From Sipunculus nudus (Eukaryota; Annelida; Sipuncula; Golfingiida; Sipunculidae): a stretch of DNA of 64,000 nucleotides. How positions within the stretch are numbered: position 1 is the first letter of the stretch; the number at the start of each line of letters is the position of its first letter. Shown piece after piece: positions 12,788-24,586 of this stretch. The position numbers and the translations under genes were made by a program. The notes beneath the pieces were generated by a model. That model was not told the DNA's origin. It ran no database searches and was given only the letters and a program-made list of their open reading frames with translations. Location of the stretch: the NCBI GenBank assembly GCA_026874595.1, contig CM049321.1:10341979-10405978 (forward strand), written 5' to 3'.

Positions 12788-13859
12788 ATATAATTATCCC
12801 TAGACTGAATGGGAAATTTTCAAAGCAAATAAATCACTCTGAACATAATATTAAGGACTTCATACTTTATTGGTGGTTCACCAGAATGTTAATTACAAAC
12901 ATTATTTAGAATAACAAAATAACATGGATAATATACATCTGAAACTAGAAAGTACTATATCTACCAAGGGATTATTCTACGCTTTTCTATGGTCCTTTAT
13001 ATATGTGCCATAACCCATCTGAAAATTGTTTTTTTTTCTTTTAACAAGAAATTCACCATTCATTAATTTAGGCTCCACTTTGACCTTTTTAAACTTAACA
13101 GCACATAAATAATCCTTCTTTCGCAAAAAAGAGATTTTTGAAAGATAGAATAATTCCGGGTATCAATAAATCTTCCATAAAAAGATTCGAAATATATGTC
13201 CGTAAAATCTGAGTTTCTGGTGTGACTTTCACCTATTCCAACTTGTGCTACTATCCTTTGAATACATATAATAAGTGCATTAATGGAGTAAATTTTATAT
13301 TGAACTCATCAATTGTTCAGAACATAGGATCCAGATCCATTGTTATTTTGCTTGCCTGGACATTCCCTGCAGTGTTCTCCAAAATGTCAATATGTATGGG
13401 CTTGAATAGGAAGTTGGGTTGAGTTCTCTCCAGGGTTTTTTTTTCATGTGTGTTTTCCCATATATCTGAAGCAGAAAACTTTGTTTTAATATTTTTAAAT
13501 ATTTAACTTACAATAGGAACTTAAAAAATCTAACATTAAAAAAATATTATCAACTTTGAATATTATTCATTAAAAAAATCCATTTTAATACTATTAAACG
13601 ATGTGGACTTAATTTTCCCTGTTGTCTGTGGATCTAAAAAAAAACACAAACCATAGCATGCATACTATACAAAGACACATGATATCAGGTGTCAGATTTA
13701 CTAGAATTCTCTGCATGAACTGCTCTAAACCAAACTATTTTCAAAATATATTAATAATATAAAATAATTTAATTAGCATATTGATTTTTTTTATTATAGG
13801 AACTTAATATGAAACTTCCTATTACTGTAGGTAAAAAAAAAGAAAAGAAACTGAAACCC
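12788..13859. other. AT-rich intergenic DNA, nothing recognised
   Basis: No credible gene, RNA or element end was seen. Confidence 0.5.
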
Positions 13860-13862
13860 TAA

Positions 13863-14197
13863 GGCCAAAAAAATTAAAGGTATGGTTCTCAGGCACCGCC
13901 CGCATCAATTTTAAACCCCCGCATCAAAAATTTTTATTTTGATTTTCAATAAAAACTTTCCAATTTTGAGCTGCTGCCGCTCCGACATTTCTTTCACGAA
14001 GATAAAACCATACAATTTCCTTTGTTTTGTAGTGCTTTTACTTATTTAGCAAAATAAAACTGTTATTTTCATGCTTTTCCCTTATCATTTGACATTTTTA
14101 ACGAAACATACCAAAAAATTTAAAATAAAAAAAGCGCCCGCCCGCATTGATTCCTGTAAAAAAGTGCCTGAGAACCATACCTTTTTTTATTTTGGCC
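13863..14197 (+). mobile_element. TAA-flanked MITE, copy 1 (Harbinger-type signature)
   Basis: The element is 335 bp. Its inverted ends of about 37 bp start GGCCAAAAAAATTAAAGG and contain GGTATGGTTCTCAGGCAC. TAA directly abuts both ends (13860-13862, 14198-14200). A 3-bp TAA/TTA duplication is characteristic of PIF/Harbinger elements. Two relatives occur at 15341-15659 (opposite orientation) and 63643-63941. No transposase is encoded. Confidence 0.85.
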
Positions 14198-14849
14198 TAA
14201 TGGATAAATTTTTTTAAATATGGTCATGATGTTACAAATTCTGAATAACAACCAGCCCAATATAGGTAATAACCTTAAAAAATGTGTAAATAATACATGA
14301 TAAGGCATGATATATAGAGTAAAAAAGGCAACATGACAGCCTATATGTACATCTGCAAAAAAAAAGTATTTACATATACTTCTATATACTTACAGTTACA
14401 GTGACATTGTTATTTGTATAAAAAAAATATTAAATTTTAAAATTTACATGACAATTTTTAACAATAACACTAACACTAAGTAATAGATAAACCGTGTGAA
14501 AATGTAACATTATTGATTCATTTGAAGAGCATGACGTGATTATTCATGGTCATATGGCACAGTTTGTCAGTAATCCATGGCTCACCATAGCAATTAATTT
14601 GCGTCTTGCAGGCCCTCCGACTTCGGACACCGAACATCCCGGAATACAAACCAGCGTCCTTGAGACCTTGACATAGCCATTTTGGCTGACGACAATTCCG
14701 CAACTCGCTGCGCTTAACCATTTATCAAACACTGTAGAAAAAGCGTACTCCATTAATATTGTATCCTCTGTGAAAATGAAGTCTATAGAACGTAGAAACT
14801 ATAAAATTATGAACTTCTTAACGAAACTTAGTGTTCCACGTGCCGAAAT
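14198..14849. other. Intergenic DNA, no gene recognised
   Basis: Two overlapping minus-strand frames of 67 codons (14518-14753) look no better than chance. Confidence 0.45.
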
Positions 14850-14965
14850 ATCCCCGCCTGACAGTCCCGCCCAGCAGACGACATGACTATAGTGCACTCC
14901 TTCTTATCACTACGCGGGTCCACTCGCAGCGTGACGTCAAAGAGACCGCGGTTTACGCTACACGA
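14850..14965. promoter_or_regulatory. Possible promoter/enhancer: palindromic CRE and GC box
   Basis: A perfect palindromic CRE (TGACGTCA, 14932-14939) lies about 60 bases from an SP1-like GGGCGGGAC on the minus strand (14864-14872). The pair sits in a locally CpG-rich island within very AT-rich DNA. No transcript is evident next to it, so this is motif evidence only. Confidence 0.25.
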
Positions 14966-15164
14966 AATAGTTCTTTCGTTGTAAGCAAATATGTCGTCAG
15001 ACTGTGTGCACGTTATATTCATCAGTTTAAATTGCTTGAAATTACACAGTATAAACAAACGGTCAAGATATAAAACTGACATTTTGAAGATTAGTTAAGG
15101 GATTCCTGAAAATATGAGATATATTAAAACCTGATATTCAATTTAAGTTGTTCTTATTAAGTTA

Positions 15165-18100
15165 AATAAATATAAGATTCATTTAAAATAAGAATATAAA
15201 TAAACTAAAAATTAAATTATTTTATTAATATTTTATAATATTTATTTATCTGATTATTTATTATTAATATGATATTTTTTAATACTATGAATATATTATT
15301 TTCATTATAACTATCATTAGGCCTCTTATTGCAATATTTAGGCCAAAAAAATAAAAGGGTATGGTTCTCAGGCACCTTTTTTCAGAAATCAATGCGGGCG
15401 GGCGGTATTTTATTTTTTACCTTTTTTTTGTATGTTTCGATAAAATGTCGTTTGATCTGGGAAAAGCATGAAAATGACAGGTTTCTTCTTGCTAAACAGG
15501 TAAAGGCACTACATAAAAAAGATATTGGTATCGAAATTGTATTATTTTATCTTCTTGAAAGATGAAAATCAAAATAAAAATGTTTGATGCGGGGGGGGGG
15601 GGGTTAAAATTGACGCGGGCGGTGCCTGAGAACCATACCTTTTATTTTTTTTTTTGGCCTTAGTTATCAAAATTAAAATTGATCATAAAATCAGAAATAA
15701 TATATTAATGACATTATATTAAGATATCATAATGTAATATAAATAATTATTGTAATTCAAATGATAATTATAATGAAAAAATAATATTAATAGCATTAAA
15801 AAATAGAATATTTGAATACATATTCAATAATATAAATAAGAAATAAATTATTTTATTAATATTTTATAATATTAATTTATCTGATTATATTCATAATATT
15901 AATCATGTTACCATAGTTTCCTATATGTTACTATGGGGTCTTACTCCTAGCTGTGTTTTTCCTAGAGGCATTGAAAATTAACTATAATACATCAAATATA
16001 TTACTAATTAATTTCCTATATTTTACTGTAACCCCTATAGGTTACTATAGATGTATATAGTAAACTATAGGATATTTTGGCTGGGTAAATACGGACTATA
16101 TATAGTTATTATCCAGAAACGTGATGTTTATATGGGTATTACATCGACAATCCTGGAGGGACCCTTGTGACTTTACTCACCTTTCTCCCTCGACCTAATC
16201 TTATTTCAGAAGTAAATCCTGCGATGAGTTTAAATAGATAAATACATGAAAATACGTCACGTAGAACAATTTCGCAGTTTAATAATTACTTTTTAAAGAT
16301 TTAATAATATATTATTGTTGTTTCTTTTATGTAACCAAACGAACATGCCACGTGGGGCCCGCCATGGGCCCACATGGGGAACAATGCAGGACAAACTGGA
16401 CAATGTCCTCATGGGCCCCATGTGGGCACTACCTACATGCACTAGTACTGTTCTATATTATGTTATATAAATGATAGTTATTTTAATATAAACTATAGCT
16501 TTACTTTATGCTTACATAAAATTATATAAAAGGAAACTACAAACTAATATATGCTTTGAAACTTGACAAAAATACTTCACGTTACTAAAGTTTCTTATAT
16601 GTGACTATAGACTCCTGCAGTTAATTAAGAATTTTCTTTAGGTATTGAAAATTGACTATAATATTCATCATGTTACCATAGTTTCCTATATGTTACTATG
16701 GGGTCCTATTCCAAGCTGTGATTTTCCTGGAGGCATTGAAAATTTACTATAATACCCCAAATATTACTACTTCGTTTCCTATATTTTTCTGTAACCCCTA
16801 TAGGTCACTATACATGTAAATAGTAAACTATAGGATATTTTGGCTGGGTAAATACGCACTTTATATGTTTATTATCCAGAAAACTGATGTTTATACTGGT
16901 ATTACATAGGCTAGCCTGGAGGGACCCTTGTGAATTAGCCCGCGTGGCTCCCTCGACCTAATCTCAGTTGAGAAGTAAATCTTGTGATGAGTTTAAGTAG
17001 ATAAAAAAAAACATGAACATGCGTCACGTAGAACAATTTCACAGTTAATTCATTACTTCTCAAAGATTTAATAATATATCATTGTTTTTATTATTTTTTT
17101 GGTAACAAATACGAACATGCCACATGGGACCCGCCATGGGCCCACCTGTGGAACAATGCGGTGCAATCTGGACAATGCCCTCATTGGCCCCCTGTGGCCA
17201 CTACCTGTGTCCGCCCATTTTCAATAATATGAATAAGAAATAAATTATTTTATTAATATTTTATAACAAAAAATTACTTATCTGATTATTTTCTAATAAT
17301 ATTCTAAATTATGTTATATAAAATGATATTAATGGAAACTACAAACTTATATATGCTTTGAAAATTGACAATAAATACTTCACGTTACAAAAGTTTCCTT
17401 TAATGTGACTACAGACTCCTGCAGTTAATTAAGATTTTTTTATAGGTATTGAAAATTGACTTTAATACTCATCATGTTACCATAATTTCCTGTATGTAAC
17501 TATGCGGGGTCCTATTGCTAGCAGTGATTTTCCTAGAGGCATTGATAATTGACTATAACACCCCACCTAATACTAATTAGTTTCCTGTATTTTAATATAA
17601 CCGGTTATTATCCAGAAACGTGATGTTTATTCTGGTATTACTTGGGCTAGCCTGGCGGGACCCTTGTGACTTAACCCACGTGGCTCCCTCAACCTAATCT
17701 CAGTTGAGAAGTAAATCCTGTGATGAGTTCAAATAGACAAAAACATGTAAATACGTCACGTGGAACAATTTCGCAGTTAATTACTTTTCAAAGATTTAAT
17801 AATATATCATTGTTTTTTTATTTTTTGTAACAAATACGAAAATGCCACATGGGACCCGCCATGGGCCCACATGTGGAACAATGCAGTGCAATCTGGACAA
17901 TGCCCTCATTGGCCCCATGTGGGCACTACCTGTGTCCGCCCATATTCAATAATATGAATTAGAAATAAATTATTTTATTAATATTTTATAACAAAAAATT
18001 ACTTATCTGATAATTTTCTAATAATATTCTAAATTATGTTATTTAAAATGATATTAATGGAAACTACAAACTAATATATGCTTTGAAAATTGACAATAAA

Positions 18101-19612
18101 TACTTCAAGTGACAAAAGTTTCCTTTTATGTGACTACAGACTCCTGCAGTTAATTTAGATTTTTCTATAGATATTGAAAATTGACTATAATACTCATCAT
18201 GTTACCATAGTTTCCTGTATGTTACTATGGGGTTCTATTGCTAGGTGTGATTTTCCTAGAGGCATTGAAAATTGACTATAATACCCCAAATATTACTAAT
18301 TAGCTTCCTATATTTTTATATAACCCCTATAGGTTACTATACATTTAAATAGTAAACTAAAGGAAATTTTGGCTGGGTAAATACGGATTTGATATGGTTA
18401 TTATCCAGAAAAGTGATGTTTATACTGGTATTTCATGGGCTAGCCTGGCGGGACCCTTGTGACTTAACCCACTTTGCTCCCTCGACCTAATTTCAGTTCA
18501 GAAGTAAATCTTGTGATGAGTTTAAATAGACAAAACATGAAAATATGTCACGGAGAACAATTTCGCAGTTAATTGATTACTTCTCAAAGATTTAATAATA
18601 TATCATTGTTTTTTATTGTTTGTAACAAATACGAACATGCCGCATGGGACCCGCCATGGGCCCACATGTGGAACAATGCAGGACAATCTGGACAATGCCC
18701 TCATGGGCCCCATGTGGGCACTACCTGTGTCCGCCCATTTTCAATAATATGAATTAGAAATAAATTATTTTATTGATATTTTATAACAAAAAAATTATTT
18801 ATCTGATTATTTTTTAGTAATATTCTAAATTATGTTACATAAAATGATATTAAAGGAAACTACAAACTAATATATGCTTTGAAAATTGATAAAAAATACT
18901 CTTCATTACTAAATTTTCCTTTTTGTGACTACAGACTCCTACATTTAATTAAGATTTTTCTATAGGTATTGAAAATTGACCATAATATTCATCATGTTAC
19001 CTTAGTTTCCCATATGTTACTATGGGGTCCTATTGCTAGATGTGATTTTCCTAGAGGCATTGAAAATTGACTATAATGCCCCAAATACTACTAATTAGTT
19101 TCCTATATTTTTATATAAACCCCTATGGGTTAATATACATGTAAATAGTAAACTACAGGATATTTTGGCTGGGTAAATACAGACATTATATGGTTATTTT
19201 CCAGAAACGTGATGTTTATACTGGTATTACATGGGCTAGCCTTGCAGGACCCTTGTGACTTAACCACGTGGCTCCTACGACCTAATCTCAGTTCAGAAGT
19301 AAATCATATGATGAGTTTGAATAGACAAAAACATGAAAATACGTCATGTAGAACAATTTCGCAGTTAATTAATTACATCTCAAAGATTTAATAATATATC
19401 ATTGTTTTTTATTTTATGTTACAAATACGAACATGCCACATGGGACCCGCCATGGGCCACATGTGGAACAATGTAGGACAATCTGGACAATGCCCTCATG
19501 GGCCCATGTGGGCACTACCTGTGTCCGCCCATGCCCATGTCTGCCCATGTGAAGCCCATAATTACACCCACGTGGGCCCCTCGTATACGTGCTATCAGGG
19601 ATAGATAACAGG
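15165..19612. repeat. Satellite-like array, five units of about 0.73-0.80 kb
   Basis: Each unit combines about 650 bases of AT-rich sequence with a GC-rich block of about 100 bases dense in palindromes (CCATGGGCCCAC, CATGGGCCCCATG). The AT-rich part includes AATAAATTATTTTATTAATAT and ATCATGTTACCATAGTTTCC. GC blocks begin near 16348, 17117, 17843, 18637 and 19432. GGGACCCTTGTGA recurs at 16158, 16921, 17657 and 18450, with a variant near 19246. AT-rich unit fragments are recognisable on both sides of the MITE at 15341-15659, so the MITE lies inside the array. No coding potential. Confidence 0.85.
15341..15659 (-). mobile_element. TTA-flanked MITE, copy 2 (Harbinger-type signature)
   Basis: The element is 319 bp with the same GGCCAAAAAAAT...GTTCTCAGGCACC inverted ends as the copy at 13863. 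It is flanked by TTA on both sides (15338-15340, 15660-15662). The internal sequence is inverted relative to copy 1: the G-run/ACGCGGGCGG side is at the right here and at the left in copy 1. It contains a run of 14 G. Confidence 0.85.
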
Positions 19613-20129
19613 GCTTTTCGGGCCAGGAAGGGTTCCATTCTCATTGCTTTTTCTCGATGGAATGTTCTCTTTAATTTTCTAATCATTGGATCTTTTTAGC
19701 AAAGAGCAATTAATGAGGAAATAAATCTTTTAAGTATTAAAAGCCAGCGTATTTTATGCTTTATGTATAGATATACATAATTTATATTTTCTTCATCAAA
19801 TTTGTGGGGAAAAAAACTTTCTTTATTTATCATTAATTGAACGCGCCAAAACAGGGTCGGATATATAGTCTTTTAAGTTTTAAATTAGTCTTACGCAATA
19901 TAACATACAACTCTGGGCGGTTACTATTTGCTCGATCACAGTATGCATATGTGCATCAAGTCAGCAAAACGAGATTTTTTAGACTGGTACTATGCACTAT
20001 TTCTTTTAGGCAGTTCTGGATCTCTTGATTTGAACTGTGTTATCAAATTAGACGATTTAATAGTGCGTGGAACAAGTCTACAATTCTGATGACCAATCAT
20101 CGTCTCTGTAGCGTATTAACGTTATGCAT
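19613..20129. other. Intergenic DNA between satellite array and promoter-like region
   Basis: No gene or repeat end was recognised. Confidence 0.45.
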
Positions 20130-20241
20130 TGATTATTGTGATTGGTTTATTTTGCCGGAAGTACACATTCGACGGGACAGCCGGGAAATTCAGAAATCAG
20201 AACAGATCAGTTGAGAAGAGAGGCAGTGACTAAGTGAGCGG
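20130..20241 (+). promoter_or_regulatory. Candidate TATA-less promoter and non-coding first exon
   Basis: An inverted CCAAT box (ATTGG, 20141-20145) is followed 10 bases later by a consensus ETS site (CCGGAAGT, 20155-20162). About 80 bases further on is a strong splice donor (G/GTAAGT, exon end 20241). That is the arrangement of many housekeeping promoters with an untranslated first exon. The next convincing acceptor on this strand that leads into a coding exon is at 43263, just before the CENP-E start codon. It is therefore a candidate CENP-E first exon with an intron of about 23 kb. This is inference; cDNA would decide it. Confidence 0.3.
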
Positions 20242-20964
20242 GTAAGTCGTCTGATGTGAATAATCCTTTATGACAGCAAATCAGCAACGTATCTGACATT
20301 TACTGAGCTGTTGTTTACAAATCAAAAACGAATTAGTTCATTTAAGTTCAAACTTCGTTGTCATGAACTTGATGAAAATTGTTGACGATCTCCTCTGAGT
20401 GCAGTGGTCACTTTCAGTGAGTGTTCACCACCGACAGTGACACTGTACCAGTTTTTGTGTCATTGAGTTTTCAACGGTCACCCTAAACACCGGTGTTTTG
20501 GACCCGATGCCTGTGATGAAACACACACTTAACTTCAAATGTGAAGCCAAAAAATAACACCAATTGAAAAATAATCTGATGAATGCAATATGTAATATTG
20601 ACGTTAATTTATTGGAAGTGGCTAAACAGCCGGCAGTTAACCACAGGCTACACAGCCGGCAGAGAAAATTAACCGGCTCGACTTTAAAAACTGGGCTACA
20701 CCCAAAATCAGACTAAGGCAAGGGCAATTCTTAAAAATAACGTCTGTTGGTATTTTGAAATGTATTACATGATAAATGAACAACAAATACACCTCTACCT
20801 TAATGGTTCATGTTTAATCTCTTCCAAATATCCTGTCAACAGCGATCTTGTCTCTATCACATGAGGCCATCTTGAAACAACAGTGCATAGTCTCGTGCAA
20901 CAACTTGGAACATCAACCCAATATCTGAAGAATCAATCAGAAAGAATGTAAAAGCACATTTACC
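20242..20964. other. Intergenic DNA, no gene recognised
   Basis: A short inverted motif pair around 20405-20450 (CAGTGGTCACT...AGTGACACTG) is the only structure noticed. Confidence 0.4.
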
Positions 20965-20976
20965 TACCGTAAAACG

Positions 20977-22229
20977 ATGGTGTCACTATTTACCGTCCGG
21001 AACCGTCCGACACTGTCCGTGACTCCCTGAATACCGTCCGGGACCAAGCTGTACCGCCAGGGACACCAGAACTAGATTAAAAATATTACTTAAATGCATA
21101 CAGACACATATTGATGTTAAGTACACGTTTTTATTGTCCAGATCCCAAGAAATATTGCTTTAATTAGGGCTGTACAGTGATTTTCGTAATTTTTAATTAC
21201 AATTCTATCTGTTTAAAGAGAGATAAAAGGTACCTTATAATTTCCATGCGCACCCACAATTGTGCAAACAACTACATACATTATATTAATGATAGAATGA
21301 ATTTATATATCTCTCTCTCTCTTTATAAAATTAAGTAACATCATCAGTATGGAATATAATTAAATATATCTATGAGGGTCGCATTTTTTTTTCCATGAGG
21401 ATGAGGCCTTTATAGATGTGCGTATTGCTGACAGTATTGTATTGCAAATATAATTAATGACACGTTATGATTACTACAATATGGAATATTCACACCACTT
21501 GGCTAATTAATTGTGTCACACCGACAGGCATGCAGGGTTTCAGTGGAGCAATTAGTGGCAGGCGGTTGGTGATCAAAGGGTCAGTTTTCCCCGACTTTCA
21601 TCCTCGACTAGGTGAGAATATTTCAGGGCTGGTTCTGTTGCCCCGGACGGTATATTGGCGGGTATAATCACATTCTGAATACATATCACTAATTATAATA
21701 ATATTAACATGATCATTACCATGGCAATATATGCCTACCAAACAATCTTATTCTTATTAAAAATATCATCGTAATAATTTTTGAGTGTTAATATTATAAT
21801 ATGTAGTAGGCCTATATTTAATTTGGCTATTGCGCATGGTTGATCTCAGGCCTGTTTGGGGCTGGTTTTTGTTGTCCCGTATGGTATACTAGGCGGAAGA
21901 ATTATATTCAGAATGCATATGATTAACAATAAAAATATTAATAGATTAATAATATTAATAATAAAAATAAGATCATTAACGTAGCGTTGAACTGATAGTG
22001 TATAATGTAGTATATTTTGTTATTGTGCATTTGTGCGCAACAGCCAGGTCTGTTTAGGGCTGGTTTTGTTGACCCGGCCGGTATACTGGAGGCCCGGTCG
22101 GTCCCGGAAGGTCTGTGTGCATTTAACTTTTTTTTTAAGTAATACTTTTAAGCTTATTCTGGTGTCTGGGACAGTGTCTTAGTGACCTGAACGGTATTCA
22201 GGGAGTCCCGGCCGGTAAATAGTCACACC
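20977..22229. mobile_element. 1.25-kb inverted-repeat element nested in the pogo left end
   Basis: Inverted arms of about 130 bp (20977-21110 and about 22105-22229) share GGTGTSACTATTTACCG, a GACTCCCTGAATACCGT motif and GTATTACTTAAA-type text. A 9-bp duplication, CGTAAAACG, flanks the element (20968-20976 and 22230-22238) and lies inside the pogo terminal repeat. The interior contains diverged repeats with GGGCTGGTT-TTGTTG-CCCGG and GTATA-TGG motifs (about 21625, 21870, 22055). No transposase is encoded and the superfamily is uncertain. A 9-bp duplication fits MuDR- or Merlin-like elements. Confidence 0.75.
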
Positions 22230-22768
22230 CGTAAAACGGGGTTACTTTGGCCCAAAATGGTCATGTTTTAAATGACAACAATTAAAAGTGCATAGAAAGT
22301 CTTGATTATATGGCATTATAACATGGACTACAATATATATTTTAAGATGCTGTAAGTGATTTTTTCATGGTCCCAACCTATTTTCACTTTCTTAAAAAAA
22401 TATGTGTGGGCCAAAGTAACCCCAGGTCTTGGGGTAACTTTGTCCCAGAGGGGTGTTTTTAAAAAATTGTATAAAAAATAACAAGATAAAAATGAGGTAT
22501 GTGATCAGCTGATGCATCTTGTAAAGAGTGCCTCATTTCCACACTTGTCAAATACAAAGTTTGAGAAGTTTCAATCACTAGGGTACCGCACTGCCTATCG
22601 TTTACACTACTGCTTATTTATTGTTATAACTGACACATTGATAGCAAATTTAAGTTCATTGAAAAATTTAGAACAGATGAAAACAGTTAGTGAGTTTACA
22701 TCTCACCTCAATAAAGAACTATATAAATTGGACACAATTTGCCTTGTGCAGTTGATTAAGAGTCATAT

Positions 22769-24586
22769 TTACAAACTATCGACAGTAAAATTTCCACGGT
22801 CATATTTACGCCATGGCGCAATGATTTTTTTCTTAATATCAGCTTTCCTGTAATAGAGTCTGTCCTTTGGTGTTGGCCAGTACCAGCCACTGCCAGTAAG
22901 ACACTGGTACATTACACTAACTTCTGCTCCTTCACTGGTCTTGGCCTCTATTACTCCTGGGTACCTCTTTGTATTATATGACACTGAAATGAAGTCCCCA
23001 GGTTTCACAGATGACATCTCAAAAGCACTGTTTTCCTCATGCTCAGATGGATGGGAGTCAGAACTTGCACCCAGCTGAGTGTCTACTGGCTGGACAGATT
23101 TTAAGGCTGGACGAGAAAATTTGGTCTTCTTTGTGGGTTTGGGTAAGACCCGTTCAAGTTCATTTTCCTTCTCTTGTCTGCTACAGCTTGTAGTTTCATC
23201 AATTCTGCCAGATGTACATGCTTCCTTGGGCTTTGATGTTGTCTGCATTTGAAGGGCTTTCAGCTCGTCTGTGGAAATACTTTTACCTGGTGCCACGTTT
23301 AACTTCCTTTTCCTTGTTTTTTTCTACTTGTTTAGGAGTACGCAGGTCTCTCAGGTGATCTAAAAATGATGCGCTCATACACGAAGCTTCATTCTCATTT
23401 AATTCTGCCTGACATGTTGGAAGCCTTTCTAAAACTTGGTTTTTATCAAATGGGTGGATTCCAGTATTTTGAAACCCAGCTTTGAGATTTGCATCCTCGT
23501 TTTTGTGAAGATCTTCCAACAGCAACTTTAGTAGGTAAGGGAACTCATGCTTTGGCATAGCTGCAGCTGTGCGACCTGAACCTCTGATTTTCCAGTTTGT
23601 GATGACCTTTCTCCAGGCCACCTTCATTGGTCTGAAGAAAGTGACATCAAGTGGCTGTGTAAGGTGTGTGGAATTTGGAGGCAGACTAGTAAATTTGATG
23701 TTGTTAGAGACTGATAACATCCATACTGAGGTGCGAAGAGAGATTGTCACCAAGAAGAACCTTGGGATCCTCTAGCTTTTTCAGGCGAGGCAGGACTAGG
23801 CTCACAAACCGATCTTCAAAGCATATGGTATCAAACCAGCCACTCTTTGAGCAGTTGTATCGTGCTCCCTGTGGCCCCTCAAGAGTCCAGGTGCTCCAAA
23901 AAGACTCTGCCTTATAAACTACATATGGCGGCAACAACTCCCAAGCAGCAGAGCCACACATCATGATGGAGATAATGTTTTTGTTGAGTTTATGATCCTC
24001 TCTGGATACTTCATTCCTCGTTTGGCTATGATCTTTTTGCAGCCAGGGTCATCATTCAGATTTGTTTCGTCATAGTTCCAAATGTTACTTGGCTTGATTC
24101 CCTTAAGTTCCTTTTTCAGATTGTCAAAGTAGGCACTGATTTCCTCCTCACCAATTGATGACAGTTTTCTTATGATATTGTTGGACATTCTTATAGACAG
24201 CTCTATCTGCCTTTTAAGAAAAGATGACATCCAGTCTTTACCTGGAATTTTTTCATTAAAACAGACTACTACTCTACCCAGCTTGCTAAGGTATGTCTTG
24301 ACAATCATGCGCAAGTCCAAGCTATCAATGGGGAAACCATATTCACACATCTTTATGCAGTATGCCACTAGGGCTTGTTCTTCCACACTGGAAAAACAAA
24401 GTGGGCAACCAAAGTCTTTTTGGTGTTTTCCTTTCAGTTTATTTTTCACAGTACTCCTAGGAATAATAAATGCATTTGAGGCTTCCCTTTGTGACATTGT
24501 TTTATTCCTAATACTTTTTCTAAAGTTGCCTTCGAGTAATCAGCATAACGTCTGTTGCCAAGTTTTCTTTTATATACACGCCCCAT
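22769..24586 (-). pseudogene. pogo/Tigger (jerky-like) transposase, frameshifted
   Basis: The gene starts at ATG 24586 (MGRVYKRK...) and can be followed to the stop at 22769, but only by changing frame about four times (near 24515, 23975, 23720 and 23290). Recognisable parts in order are: a degenerate N-terminal helix-turn-helix region; a central block with KDWMSSFLKR; the DDE_1-type catalytic core with WNYDETNL (first Asp), LLGDNLSSH (second Asp) and THLTQPLDV (third Asp); and a C-terminal Lys-rich stretch plus a small domain with VKPGDFISVSY and GWYWPTPKDRLYY. Transposases of this family cut and paste DNA at TA targets. Because the frame is broken, this copy cannot make an intact enzyme. 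The identification rests on motif recognition. Confidence 0.85.

Noticed and set aside
15165-19612. CRISPR-like array
   Set aside because: Units are long, diverged and contiguous, without short repeats and unique spacers; the context is eukaryotic.
22512-22853. 113-codon plus-strand frame
   Set aside because: It partly overlaps the 3' end of the transposase pseudogene on the other strand and has no motif.
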